From: Lewinellaceae bacterium
Lineage (GTDB): Bacteria; Bacteroidota; Bacteroidia; Chitinophagales; Saprospiraceae
DNA: 64,000 nucleotides
Reading direction: 5' to 3'
Assembly: GCA_020636095.1 (NCBI GenBank)
Contig: JACJYN010000009.1
Location: forward strand, 281,553 to 345,552
Shown: in pieces, positions 34,401 to 42,822 of the stretch
Layout: each line of letters begins with the position of its first letter
Position numbering within the stretch: position 1 is the stretch's first letter
Notes under the pieces: generated by a model
The model's input: only the letters and a program-made list of their open reading frames with translations
Database searches by the model: none
What the model was told of the DNA's origin: nothing
Program-made: the position numbers and the translations under genes

Positions 34401-35134
34401 GGGAGCGCCCTGATCCTACTTCCTTTTTCCGTATCCCAAAGTTGGTTCGCTCCCTCCTGTCCGATGAGCAAGGCTTGTTTTCCGTCTTCGGAAAAAACGG
34501 CGTCCCAGGCCTGGAAATCTGGAATCGGGAAGGTGGCCAGAGGTTTACCTGTATTGAGGTTCCACCGTTCCAGGCTGAACCGGGCCGTGTTGCCATCCAC
34601 GTCTGAGCCGGCAATCAGCAGGATGGCCGATTGGCCATCTGCTTGAGGATGAGCATTAACGATACTGCTATTGGCAGGAAGCTGGATGTTTTTTGTGACA
34701 GCGCCCGTTGCGCAATCATAGACAAAAACCTTTTCGCCCCAGACCAGGGCTTTCCGCCCTTTGGGGAAAAAGGCAACGCCCGGCTCTCCTCCTTCGACAA
34801 AGTTGGTGGTGTTTTTTTCAATATTCCAAAGCAGGAGACGGGGGTCTACCGCATTGGTAGTGAACAAGGCATAGTTGGCGTCGGGCGACAGCCATCCTTG
34901 CAGGGCGCCTGTTTCATCACTTGATTGAAGTACTTTTCCACTCTTTACATCCCAAAGCTTGAGGCTGTAGGAGTCGGTGGAAAAGATGTACCTGCCGTCT
35001 TTGGAATATTCCAGGGCAGTGATCCGGCCCTCGTGGCCCAGCGGCAGGCCCAGCTCCGCTTTCTGGGCTTCCAGGAATACGGGCAGGCAGGAAAACAGCA
35101 ACAGCAACAGGTGGAAGTTGATTGGAGTGTTCAT
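31466..35134 (-). CDS. Exported WD40-repeat caspase protein (paralogue 4, 1222 aa)
   Basis: Signal peptide (INFHLLLLLFSCLPVFLEAQ), then AELGLPLGHEGRITALEYSKDGRY. The WD40 region to about residue 660 is more degenerate than in the neighbours, with long non-repeat insertions (for example around residues 440-560). The linker EGLFDASPEAMQLMYF (about 673), the Ig-like LTARSGGMGKLSVFVNGKE and the caspase domain starting LYAIVIGTADYNGEQLDL follow. His is in YFSGHGITYG (about 926) and Cys in LDACNSGK (about 985). The C-terminal domain has RAELIYIDVPQYKDAYSIKG. It lacks the substitution of HPTK found in its neighbours' caspase domains (here TPSSKENIRAAF), so its protease is closer to paralogue 1. The next gene starts 11 bp after its stop codon in the direction of transcription, which implies co-transcription. 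Confidence 0.85.
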   Translation of the reverse strand: MNTPINFHLLLLLFSCLPVFLEAQKAELGLPLGHEGRITALEYSKDGRYIFSTDSYSLKLWDVKSGKVLQSSDETGALQGWLSPDANYALFTTNAVDPRLLLWNIEKNTTNFVEGGEPGVAFFPKGRKALVWGEKVFVYDCATGAVTKNIQLPANSSIVNAHPQADGQSAILLIAGSDVDGNTARFSLERWNLNTGKPLATFPIPDFQAWDAVFSEDGKQALLIGQEGANQLWDTEKGSRIRALPSPIPLYSEYPPYLPYQEEGAFTVKVSFTPEGLRAITAEDFSTIRIWDLDNMKTLFTIRDTEDDFSNAVFSPDYKQVLSGGWKGRIKLWDKTLGSLENTLESKALRVMMAWKAPDGQGMFAGAYDGILRYWNFQEGRVTKAYAAPDNRMAPEDEDWSYMRPALGASADGQTVFTWKAGYTPGVWKAGTASPRLLPNLGKQFKPDQFKAFSTDGQRIYLQKRSWETNASQDSLTVWNVAADAPLSSSTFPVFYTTPDGEWALVNLEGRETVEVWNLPKEQKQSEFQFANASSRFAYHVAFSAEQQSVIMWFSEEFIAPNTLLYWPSFSGQPRGLEPGLFRISKIAFLPNGQQALAGTEAGELALIDLRSGAVVRKLEGHQGIINDITVSDDGRYAFSAGDDRSLRIWDLSAGKELASLYTLEEDKWVVMSPEGLFDASPEAMQLMYFKVGREVVELEQLKERYYEPGLLAKIMGAVRDEKREVATLSTVELYPEIEASIQGEQIQVKLTARSGGMGKLSVFVNGKEMVEDANPGRQASLSIPLKQFEKFMTPGQENTIGLRVYNASGWLKSQLYELTYKPPLPSPGDPTFSVAKNPSLYAIVIGTADYNGEQLDLKFPDKDAAAIGQAFEQAGKALFGENITVRLLNTEEATPSSKENIRAAFQEVAAVAKPQDVFIIYFSGHGITYGAGEQAQFYYITKDVGGEDISDPELRKNFTISSQELTDWLTHVAARKQVMILDACNSGKVVEDLLAGKKSLNSSQIRALDRMKDRTGMFVLSGSAADKVSYEASRYGQGLLTYSLLQGMSGLALKDGKYVDVVQLFQYARDRVPELAREIGGIQTPMLAFPMGGESFDIGMVDENVQIPVAQVKPVFVRNIFQEESAFNDVLGITKVLEGYFQQITARGARAELIYIDVPQYKDAYSIKGRYLLQGEAISLQAKLFKGNTPLGDIQAEGTDGELNALVEDILKQAFGLLQKK

Positions 35135-35227
35135 GTTCTTAGTGTTTAGACAAACTTCGATAAAAGAAAATAAAAGATCGGAAATAGGAATCAGGTATTT
35201 TCACTCCGAAGTATGAAATTGGAACCT

Positions 35228-38200
35228 TTATTCGGGCTCGCTTTTACTCATAAGTGAAAAAGCCTGCTTCAGTATTTTCTCCACCAGGGCATCCAATTGG
35301 CTGCTTGTCCCCTGCACCTGAATATCCCCCAGTGCCTGGCCTTCCCTGAACAACCTGGCCTTTAGCTGCACGGTTTCTCCTTCTACCTGGTAGAGCCCTT
35401 TGATGGAATAGGCCTGCTGATACTCCGGCACATCGACGTAGATCAGGCTGGCCCGGCTTCCTTTGGCGGTGATCTCCCGCAGTTTGCCTTCCAGCCGGCT
35501 ACCGATCTTCAGCACATCATCGAAGCGATCTTCATCGAGGAACACATTGCGTACGAAGACCGGTTTTACCTGCGATAGGGATATTTGAACCTGTTCATTG
35601 ACAATGCCGATGTCGATACTTCCGCTGCGGGGCATCAGCATGGTGGGGGTCTGTAAGCCGCCGATGCTTTTAGCTATTTCCGGAACCCGGTCACGGGCAT
35701 ATTCGAAGAGCTGGGCTATGTCGACGTACTTGCCTTCCCGCAGCCTCTGGCCGCTCATGGCCTCCAGGATGCTGTAGGTGAGCAGCCCCTGCCCGTACTG
35801 GCTGGCCTCGTAGCTCACCTTGTCCGCCGCCGAGCCGGCCAGCACGAACATGCCGGTGCGGTCTTTCATGCGGTCGAGCGCACGGATTTGGGAGGAATTG
35901 AGGTTCTTGGTTCCGGTGTCGAGTACCTCTACCACCTTGCCGGAGTTGCAGGCATCGAGGATCATTACCTGTTTCTGGGCTGGGATGTCGTTGATCCATT
36001 GGGTGAGCTCGGCCGTAGACAGGGTTCGGGTATCGCGGATGCCTTCATCGCTGAGGTTCTCGCTGGCAATCTCCTGGGTGAGGTAGTAGAACTGGGCGCG
36101 GTCGGCATCCCCATAGTTGACGCCGTGGCCGGAGAGGTACACCAGTAGGATGTCTTCAGCCCTGGCCTGATCCTTGAAACCTTCAAAGGCAGCTTTGATA
36201 TTGGTTTTGGTGGGATGCATACGCACGTCAGCCGTATCGGTAGTGAAAAGCCGGACATGAACCCGGTCCTCAAAGAGCTGTCGGCCGGCCTGCTCTATAG
36301 CCTGTGCCATAGCCAGCGCATCCTTTCCCGGGAATTTCAGGTCCAGTTGAGTGCCGGCGTAGTTGGCCGTGCCGATACAAATGGCATAGAGTGCCGGGTC
36401 GGAGGCCTGGAAAGAGAAAGCCGGCCCACTGTCGCCGGGCTCCCCTTTGGCGCGGGGGAAGCGGGGCCGGTAGGCCAACGTATAGGCGGGGCTTTTCAGC
36501 CAGCCGGCTTCATTGTAAACGCGCACCGATAGGGTATTGAGGCTGTCCTGCAGGAAGTAGCGGCTGAACGGAGTCAGGTTTACACTCAGAGAGGATTTCC
36601 TTTTTCTTTCGGCTCCCTGGGGTGGGTTGAGGTCTTCGATGATCTCCTTGCCGTTGACGAACACGCTTACTTTGCCCAGGCCGCCGTTGCGGGGCGTAAG
36701 TTCGATAGCCAATTGATGCGTTTGCGTATCCAGTTGCAACGTCAGGGCAGGGTAGAGGGCAAGGGTGTCGAAGCCTTCTACGGAACGGGTGGGCTCGTCG
36801 GAGTAACCGACTATTTTTTGTAGCAGCCCAGGCTCGTAGTAGCGTTCTTTGAGCTGTTCGAGTTCGATGATTTCCCGTTCTCCTTTATAGGATTCGACGT
36901 AATACATGAGCCTCATAGCCCCCGGCGAAGCATCGAACAGGCCGGAGGGCGTAGTGATGGCCCAATCGGTGGAATCCAGGTTGTTGAGGCTGGCTATTTC
37001 GGTTCCTTTCTGAAAATCCCAAAGTTTTACGGTACTGGTCCATGTTCCGGTGAGCAGGAATTGCCCGTCGGGGGAAAGGCATCCCCGAAAGGCCTGGCTG
37101 GTGAAGTCATCAGAAGAACGAATCTGCTTCCCGGATTGGGTATCCCATACCGTGGCCGTAAACTCCGGGCTTTCTTTGTTGGTGTCGTCCGCCCATCCCG
37201 TAAGGATGTATTTCCCATCGGGAGAGAAATCTACCTGGGTAAAGCGGGTGGCATCCGTGTTAAAATAACGGACCTCTTTTCCGGATTGTACGTCCCAGAG
37301 GATAGCCGCCTTACCGAGGGGTTGTTTGCTACTGCTACTGTTGCCTTTTTTTACAGGGCTTACCTTATGTCCGGTCAGTGCATAATGCCCATCACTGGAT
37401 AAGGCGACGGAAGTAACTTTCGATGGGGCGCCTTCAAAATGCTGGAGGGCAAGCCCGGAGGAGATATCCCAAAGCAGGATGGCCTCCGTTCCTCCGGAAA
37501 GGGCGTATCTCCCGTCCGCAGAGAAAGCCAGGGCGCTAACCTCGGAAGGAACGCCTTTAAAATCACGGATTTTTTCTCCGGATTGAGCATCCCAAAGGAT
37601 GAGGGCCTGCTTTCCTCCGGTGAGCAGGTGTTTTCCATCCCCGGATAGGGCAACAGGGGTGGCAGCTGACTGGACACCGCCAAAAGAATGAATTTTCTTT
37701 CCGGACGAGATATCCCAAAGGGCGGCGGTATTTAGGCTTCCGATGAGGACTTTTTCTCTATCAGCAGAAAATGCGGCCTGGATGGGCGGATATTCGTATT
37801 TATGAACTTCATCCAGGAGTAAGGTGGAAATACATTTTCCGGACCGGGTATCCCAAATACTGGCACTACTCCCACCTAATTTGAAATCGCCTTTGACATT
37901 ACTGCTGTAAGCCAGTATGTATTTTCTGTCGGGGGAAAAACCCATGTGGAAAACGGCATCGGCGTGCCCCTGAAGAGTTCGGATCTTGCGCCCGGATCGG
38001 GCATCCCAGAGTATAGCGGTATTGTCATCGCTCCCGGTTAGCACGAATTGTCCATCGGGGGAGAAAGCCACGGCGGTAACTTCAAAGCTATGGTCATTAA
38101 AAACATGGACTTTCTCTCCGGACCCGGCATCCCAAAATATGGCGCCGCCATCTTTACTGGCGGTGAGGAAGTGTTTTCCATCGGGAGAGAAGGCAAGTGC

Positions 38201-38980
38201 CGTGATATATGAGTGTATTCCTTCTAAATAAGGAATGGGGCGTCCGGACGAAATATCCCAAAGTGTGGCGCCCTTCTCTCCACCGACGAGCACTTTTTCA
38301 CCATTTGGCGAAAACACGGGAATGATCTTCGAGTTTATGCCTTCAAAAGAACGAAGGATGTCACCTGACTGGATGTCCAAAATATCAGCGCCTTTTGTTC
38401 CAAAGGTGAACACCTGTTGCTCATTTGAGGAAAATGTGACGGTTTGGCTTTTAAACGTGCGAATTTGCGCTCCGGATGGAACGTTCCACAAAATGGTAGT
38501 ACCATCAGCGACACCAGTGAGTAGGTATTTTCCATTGGGTGAGAAGGCAACGGCGGTGATCTGCTGGGAATAGTCAACAGAGAAACTGCTGGGCGTCGCC
38601 GGGCCGTCATCCCTTTCAAAAGTGCGAATTGTTTTTCCGGATTGGATGTCCCAGAGCCTAGCTGTCTTATCCCAACTGCCGGTGAGAATGTATTTCCCAT
38701 CGGGAGAGAACGCTACGGAAGAAATTGCATTCGCATGTCCTTCAAAAGATTGAATTTGCCTTCCCGATTGTACCTCCCAAAGGGTGGCAATCCCATCTCC
38801 GCCACCGGCCAGGGCATATTTCCCGTCCCCAAAAAGGCAGCCTGCATCTTCGGAGCATGGAGGGGAGAAGGCCAGGGCTTTGATTCCCCAGGAATGGCCG
38901 ACCGGTACAACCAGTGTGGGCGTTTGCCCCCAAAGGGCCAGCGGCAGGGTTAGGAATAAGTAAAAAAGGGGCTTTTTCAT
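35228..38980 (-). CDS. Exported WD40-repeat caspase protein (paralogue 5, 1250 aa)
   Basis: Signal peptide (PLFYLFLTLPLALWGQ), then PTLVVPVGHSWGIKALAF. The first blade has a Cys-pair loop (FSPPCSEDAGCLFGDGKY). The WD40 repeats (to about residue 660) are the most regular of the set: SPDGKYILTGSWDKTARLWD, SPDGQFVLTGSDDNTAILWD and similar, usually joined by DxQSGKxIRxFEG. This high internal similarity suggests recent repeat duplication. After SGLFDASPGAMRLMYY (about 675) come the Ig-like LTPRNGGLGKVSVFVNGKE and the caspase domain, with His in YLSGHGVNYG (about 952) and Cys in LDACNSGK (about 1011). The conserved C-terminal domain ends KILKQAFSLMSKSEPE. An extracytoplasmic orthocaspase with a double propeller is predicted. 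It follows paralogue 6 by 29 bp. Confidence 0.85.
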   Translation of the reverse strand: MKKPLFYLFLTLPLALWGQTPTLVVPVGHSWGIKALAFSPPCSEDAGCLFGDGKYALAGGGDGIATLWEVQSGRQIQSFEGHANAISSVAFSPDGKYILTGSWDKTARLWDIQSGKTIRTFERDDGPATPSSFSVDYSQQITAVAFSPNGKYLLTGVADGTTILWNVPSGAQIRTFKSQTVTFSSNEQQVFTFGTKGADILDIQSGDILRSFEGINSKIIPVFSPNGEKVLVGGEKGATLWDISSGRPIPYLEGIHSYITALAFSPDGKHFLTASKDGGAIFWDAGSGEKVHVFNDHSFEVTAVAFSPDGQFVLTGSDDNTAILWDARSGRKIRTLQGHADAVFHMGFSPDRKYILAYSSNVKGDFKLGGSSASIWDTRSGKCISTLLLDEVHKYEYPPIQAAFSADREKVLIGSLNTAALWDISSGKKIHSFGGVQSAATPVALSGDGKHLLTGGKQALILWDAQSGEKIRDFKGVPSEVSALAFSADGRYALSGGTEAILLWDISSGLALQHFEGAPSKVTSVALSSDGHYALTGHKVSPVKKGNSSSSKQPLGKAAILWDVQSGKEVRYFNTDATRFTQVDFSPDGKYILTGWADDTNKESPEFTATVWDTQSGKQIRSSDDFTSQAFRGCLSPDGQFLLTGTWTSTVKLWDFQKGTEIASLNNLDSTDWAITTPSGLFDASPGAMRLMYYVESYKGEREIIELEQLKERYYEPGLLQKIVGYSDEPTRSVEGFDTLALYPALTLQLDTQTHQLAIELTPRNGGLGKVSVFVNGKEIIEDLNPPQGAERKRKSSLSVNLTPFSRYFLQDSLNTLSVRVYNEAGWLKSPAYTLAYRPRFPRAKGEPGDSGPAFSFQASDPALYAICIGTANYAGTQLDLKFPGKDALAMAQAIEQAGRQLFEDRVHVRLFTTDTADVRMHPTKTNIKAAFEGFKDQARAEDILLVYLSGHGVNYGDADRAQFYYLTQEIASENLSDEGIRDTRTLSTAELTQWINDIPAQKQVMILDACNSGKVVEVLDTGTKNLNSSQIRALDRMKDRTGMFVLAGSAADKVSYEASQYGQGLLTYSILEAMSGQRLREGKYVDIAQLFEYARDRVPEIAKSIGGLQTPTMLMPRSGSIDIGIVNEQVQISLSQVKPVFVRNVFLDEDRFDDVLKIGSRLEGKLREITAKGSRASLIYVDVPEYQQAYSIKGLYQVEGETVQLKARLFREGQALGDIQVQGTSSQLDALVEKILKQAFSLMSKSEPE

Positions 38981-39009
38981 GGGTTTAGGGTTTAGGTTAT
39001 TTTGTTGCG

Positions 39010-42000
39010 TTATTGCTTTTGCAATATTTTGATCGCATCCTGCATAATCTTATCCACCAGTTCCTCAGGGTGGCCTTTGTCGCCCTGTATGAGAAATTCT
39101 CCCATTCCCTTTTCTCCCTGGAACAGGCGGGCGCGCCCCACAACCCGTTCTCCTTCCACCCGGTACAGCCCCCGAATGGAATAGGCGTTGGGGAATTGGG
39201 GGATATCCACATAGATCAGGCCGGCAGTGGCCCCTTTGGCGGAGATTTTCTGGAATTGTTCCTCCAACTGCCGGGTGAGCTCCAGGTAGTCGAACAGAGA
39301 GGTTGAATCTATCAGGTAATTACGGATAAATACCGGCTTCTTTGGAGATAAATGAATCTGTCCCGGTTTGAGGATGCCGATATCGATGCTGCCGCTAGGG
39401 GGAGTCAGCATGGTGGGGGTTTGTATTCCGCCGATGGATTCCGCCAATTTGGGCACTTCATCCCGGGCATATTCGAAGAGGGGCGCGATATCGATGTACT
39501 TTCCATCCCTCAGCTTGAATCCGCTCATACCCTGCAACAGGCTGTAGGTGAGCAGGCCCTGCCCGTATTGGCTGGCTTCATAGCTGACCTTATCGGCGGC
39601 CGAGCCGGCCAGCACGAACATACCGGTGCGGTCTTTCATGCGGTCGAGGGCGCGCACCTGGGAGGAGTTGAGGCTTCTGGCGCCGATGTCCAGCGTTTCC
39701 ACCACCTTTCCGGAGTTGCAGGCGTCCAGTATCATGACTTGTTTCTGAGCGGGGATATCGTTGATCCATTTGGTGAGTTCAGCGGTAGATATAGTGCGTT
39801 GGGTGCGGACCCCTTCGTCACTCAGGTCTTCACTGCTAATGTCCTGCGTGAGGTAGTGGAACTGTGCCCGGTCTGCCTCGCCGTAGGTGACGCCATGGCC
39901 GGAGAGATAGACAAGGAGCACGTCCTCGGCTTTGGCGCGGGCTTTAATGGTTTCGAAAGCCTGCTTTATATTGGCTTTGGAGGGCCGTTGGGCCGGATCG
40001 GCCGCCTCCGTAGTAAAGAGCAGTACCACCACGCTATCCGCTCCAAAGAGCTGGCTGCCGGCCTGCTGGATGGCGTTTGCCATAGCTTCGGCATCTTTGT
40101 CCGGGTATTTCAGGTCCAGCTTATCACCGGCGTAGTTGGCCGTGCCGATCATGACGGCATAGAGGGCGGGGCCGCGGGTGGTTTGAAAAGATAAGGCCGG
40201 GGGGCTGTCGCCGGCACCGCCTTTTGCGCGGGCGAAACGGAGGAGGCAAGCCACTGTATGGGCGGGGCTTTTCAGCCAGCCGGCAGCGTTGTAGGCGCGT
40301 ACCGACACGGTGTTGAGGCTATCCTGGAAGAAGTAGCGGCTATACTGCGCCAGGTTGACGTTCAGGGAGGCAGCTCTTTTTCTTTCAAAACCTTGTGGCG
40401 GGTTGAGGTCTTCGATGATTTCCTTACCGTTGACGAATACGCTGACTTTGCCCAGGCCACCGTTGCGAGGGGTGAGTTCGATCCGGAGTTGCTGCGTTTG
40501 GGTATCAAGTTGCAGCGACACCATGGGGTAGAGGGCAATGGTATCGAAGCCTTCCACCGAGCGGATGGGGTCGTCGGAGTAGCCCATCAATTTCTGCAGC
40601 AGCCCCGGTTCGTAGTAGCGCTCTTTGAGTTGCTCGAGTTCGATAATTTCATACGTGTTATCGTAATAAATCACATAATGGAGCAGCTGCATGGCTCCGG
40701 GTGAGGCGTCGAACAAACCGGACGGAGAGGTGACAACCCAATCTGAGCTGTCGACAACGATTAAGGAGGCAATTTCATCGCCCGATCGCTGTGAGCTACA
40801 TTGAATCATGCCGGTACCGTTGCTAGTGAAAAGCCATGTCGTTGTATCTGCAGTTCCCCGTAGCTCCCGGCCGTAAACGGGAATCCTAACCTGTTCGGTC
40901 CAATGACTGCAACTGGCTAAGGAATCGTGGGAGGACGCCTTGCCCTGTATAAGATCCCAAAGGTTTACCACATCGCCATCTCCCCGTATGGCCAGGTAGG
41001 GGCTTTTATCCAATGCAGATACGCTGGGCATACAATCAGCAGCCAGCGCAATTTCGTTGGCGGTATTCGCAGGGTTCCGGTAAATGGCCCGTACGTTTCC
41101 CTTTAGGTCAAAGAGCTTGGCCGTGCCATTCTCAAAGCCCATTAGGACGTATTCTCCTTTCGGTGAGAATACGGCCGACAAAAGCCCGTGTGATGCCGGC
41201 CCAAAGGAAAAAACCATTTCCCCCTTCCGATTCCACAATACAGCGATGCCATCTCCGGTAGGGGTAATAAAGTATTTTCCATCGGGTGAAAAAGGTTTTG
41301 AAAACCCTCGCCGGGGTAAAACGGCTCCCTCCAATGGACGTAATGCTCTGGTATCCATGTCCCAGAGCATTACGTCAAAATTGTTATAGTCCAAATCCAA
41401 CACCTCACCGAATAGAATATTGCGGGCATCAGGAGAAAATGCAAGGGCGTTTGCATCGTAAATCGGTAGGGTATCAGCTACCCTGCCCCTATCGTCAACC
41501 AATTGCATGGCGCCGTCGAATTCACTTCTGAGTAACACAAGCTGCCGGTTGCCATCCGGCTCAGGCCCTTTGGAACAAAATGGAGTGAGCGCGATAAAGC
41601 GGCCTATAACCTCATCCAGGAAGTTGTTGGGAGTATAGGACTTCTCCTTGAGGTTCCAGGCATACAACATTATTTCGGACTTCAATGCCAGCAGATGAGG
41701 CGTGTCAAAAATGGGTTGGCTACAGGAGCAATCCGGAGAAAGAGAAACGTAGGCATTGGGGGTTCCGGTTTCAAAAGAATCGATCACTGCACCATCCAAT
41801 CCTCTTAACTTCATTTCACCATTTCGTTCAATCCTGGTCAGCACGCCCCGGCCATCCGGTGAAAAACCGGTCCATAGAATTTTTCCCTCCTTCTTTCTTC
41901 CAAAGGTCTGTAGCCCGTGCCCGTTCAGATCCCAAAGTTTGGCTGTGCCGTCCTCACTGCCCGTCAAAACATTTTGGCCATCCAGGGAAAAATCCACTTT

Positions 42001-42105
42001 GACGATGGGGCCAAACTGTCCAATTGGCACTACCAGCGTTGGCTGCTGAGCGAGGGCGCACAGCGGCAGGAAAAACAGAAAAAGGAGGAATTGTTTTTTT
42101 TTCAT
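39010..42105 (-). CDS. Exported WD40-repeat caspase protein (paralogue 6, 1031 aa; first gene of the cluster)
   Basis: Signal peptide (QFLLFLFFLPLCALAQ), then PTLVVPIGQFGPIVKVDF. Its WD40 region is the shortest (to about residue 445, roughly one propeller plus degenerate blades) and includes two loops with cysteines (LSPDCSCSQPIFD and LTPFCSKGPEPDG). The linker SGLFDASPGAMQLLHY (about 460), the Ig-like LTPRNGGLGKVSVFVNGKE and the caspase domain starting LYAVMIGTANYAGDKLDL follow. His is in YLSGHGVTYG (about 737) and Cys in LDACNSGK (about 796). The C-terminal domain contains AGLIYVDIPQFPNAYSIRG. As the promoter-proximal gene of a five-gene minus-strand cluster with gaps of 29, 93, 11 and 28 bp, its upstream region should control the set. 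Confidence 0.85.
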   Translation of the reverse strand: MKKKQFLLFLFFLPLCALAQQPTLVVPIGQFGPIVKVDFSLDGQNVLTGSEDGTAKLWDLNGHGLQTFGRKKEGKILWTGFSPDGRGVLTRIERNGEMKLRGLDGAVIDSFETGTPNAYVSLSPDCSCSQPIFDTPHLLALKSEIMLYAWNLKEKSYTPNNFLDEVIGRFIALTPFCSKGPEPDGNRQLVLLRSEFDGAMQLVDDRGRVADTLPIYDANALAFSPDARNILFGEVLDLDYNNFDVMLWDMDTRALRPLEGAVLPRRGFSKPFSPDGKYFITPTGDGIAVLWNRKGEMVFSFGPASHGLLSAVFSPKGEYVLMGFENGTAKLFDLKGNVRAIYRNPANTANEIALAADCMPSVSALDKSPYLAIRGDGDVVNLWDLIQGKASSHDSLASCSHWTEQVRIPVYGRELRGTADTTTWLFTSNGTGMIQCSSQRSGDEIASLIVVDSSDWVVTSPSGLFDASPGAMQLLHYVIYYDNTYEIIELEQLKERYYEPGLLQKLMGYSDDPIRSVEGFDTIALYPMVSLQLDTQTQQLRIELTPRNGGLGKVSVFVNGKEIIEDLNPPQGFERKRAASLNVNLAQYSRYFFQDSLNTVSVRAYNAAGWLKSPAHTVACLLRFARAKGGAGDSPPALSFQTTRGPALYAVMIGTANYAGDKLDLKYPDKDAEAMANAIQQAGSQLFGADSVVVLLFTTEAADPAQRPSKANIKQAFETIKARAKAEDVLLVYLSGHGVTYGEADRAQFHYLTQDISSEDLSDEGVRTQRTISTAELTKWINDIPAQKQVMILDACNSGKVVETLDIGARSLNSSQVRALDRMKDRTGMFVLAGSAADKVSYEASQYGQGLLTYSLLQGMSGFKLRDGKYIDIAPLFEYARDEVPKLAESIGGIQTPTMLTPPSGSIDIGILKPGQIHLSPKKPVFIRNYLIDSTSLFDYLELTRQLEEQFQKISAKGATAGLIYVDIPQFPNAYSIRGLYRVEGERVVGRARLFQGEKGMGEFLIQGDKGHPEELVDKIMQDAIKILQKQ

Positions 42106-42245
42106 CCGGGTATTTTTTCAGGATTTAGTTACTTTTCAGTATTCCGGCTTTCCCTACTGGAATGCCATTGCTACCGAACATAAAGTTAGGTAAAAGAACT
42201 GGTTTAAATGCGCGGGCAGCAATATCCCAACAAGGAAAATGAGAA

Positions 42246-42274
42246 CCCCTGCCGGGGAGTTATTCCGGCAGGGG
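42246..42274 (-). terminator. Intrinsic terminator after the small secreted protein gene
   Basis: CCCCTGCCGG (42246-42255) pairs perfectly with CCGGCAGGGG (42265-42274) around nine bases, and the minus strand continues TTCTCATTTTCC. It lies between the 155-residue gene and the WD40-caspase cluster, so these are probably separate transcription units. The remaining ~140 bp up to the caspase start at 42105 must contain the cluster's promoter; TAACTTTA at about 42183-42190 on the minus strand is only a weak -7 match. Confidence 0.75.
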
Positions 42275-42354
42275 CACAGGATGATTGTGTTTATTTATTG
42301 TCGATCCGGCAGGGCCGGAGGGTTGCTGTTGGGAAGTACAGGCCAGGTATTAAC

Positions 42355-42822
42355 TCACCTGCGCCCATTATAAGCATAAGCCGCCTGCTGGCCGTCGGAA
42401 GTGAACCGTCCGTTGTTTTGCAGGGCCAGGTTGGCCGGGCTGCCATCGATCGTGATCTGGGCGGTATTAGTGATAGCCAGCATGCCTTCGTTGTTGATTT
42501 TTCCAATGAGCAGGATGCCGGAATCGAAGGTGCTGCTGCCGTTGATGGGCAGGTAGCCGTCGGCTTTGATGGCCAGCCGGGCGCCGCCTTCCACTTCCAG
42601 GTGGGCGATAGCCGGCACCGCGGTTTTGATCTCGGGGTAGTTGTCGTGCCACAGGTGAGGGATCACTACGTTGTCGTTCCAGCCGGGTACGCGTTGCTGG
42701 CTCCAGTTGCGGGCTTCCATCCAGTCGGCCTCGTGGCCGGGCGTGCCGCCGTTCCAGGTGTTTTGGGCAAAAGTGGTACAGCTGAACAGAGCGAAGAAAG
42801 AGAACAGGATGGCATTTTTCAT
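42355..42822 (-). CDS. Small secreted protein with W-G-G/NW module (155 aa), paralogue of 20980-21447
   Basis: Signal peptide KNAILFSFFALFSCTTFAQ. The mature N terminus reads NTWNGGTPGHEADWMEARNW and then VPGWNDNVVIPHLWHDNYPE. This is the same module as in the 155-residue protein at 20980 and, in looser form, at the start of the T9SS proteins. It is followed by short strands (ARLAIKADGYLPINGSSTF, GILLIGKINNEGMLAITNTA) typical of a beta-helix rung pattern. It ends in a polar AYAYNGRR. No catalytic motif is seen. It precedes the WD40-caspase cluster as its relative precedes WD40-caspase paralogue 1. Confidence 0.65.
   Translation of the reverse strand: MKNAILFSFFALFSCTTFAQNTWNGGTPGHEADWMEARNWSQQRVPGWNDNVVIPHLWHDNYPEIKTAVPAIAHLEVEGGARLAIKADGYLPINGSSTFDSGILLIGKINNEGMLAITNTAQITIDGSPANLALQNNGRFTSDGQQAAYAYNGRR

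Noticed and set aside
24357..42105. Type III CRISPR-associated or gasdermin-linked caspase defence module
   Set aside because: The caspases carry signal peptides, and no gasdermin-like, CHAT-TPR or cas effector gene is beside them; an intracellular defence role is not supported by the sequence, though the array lies only 17 kb away.
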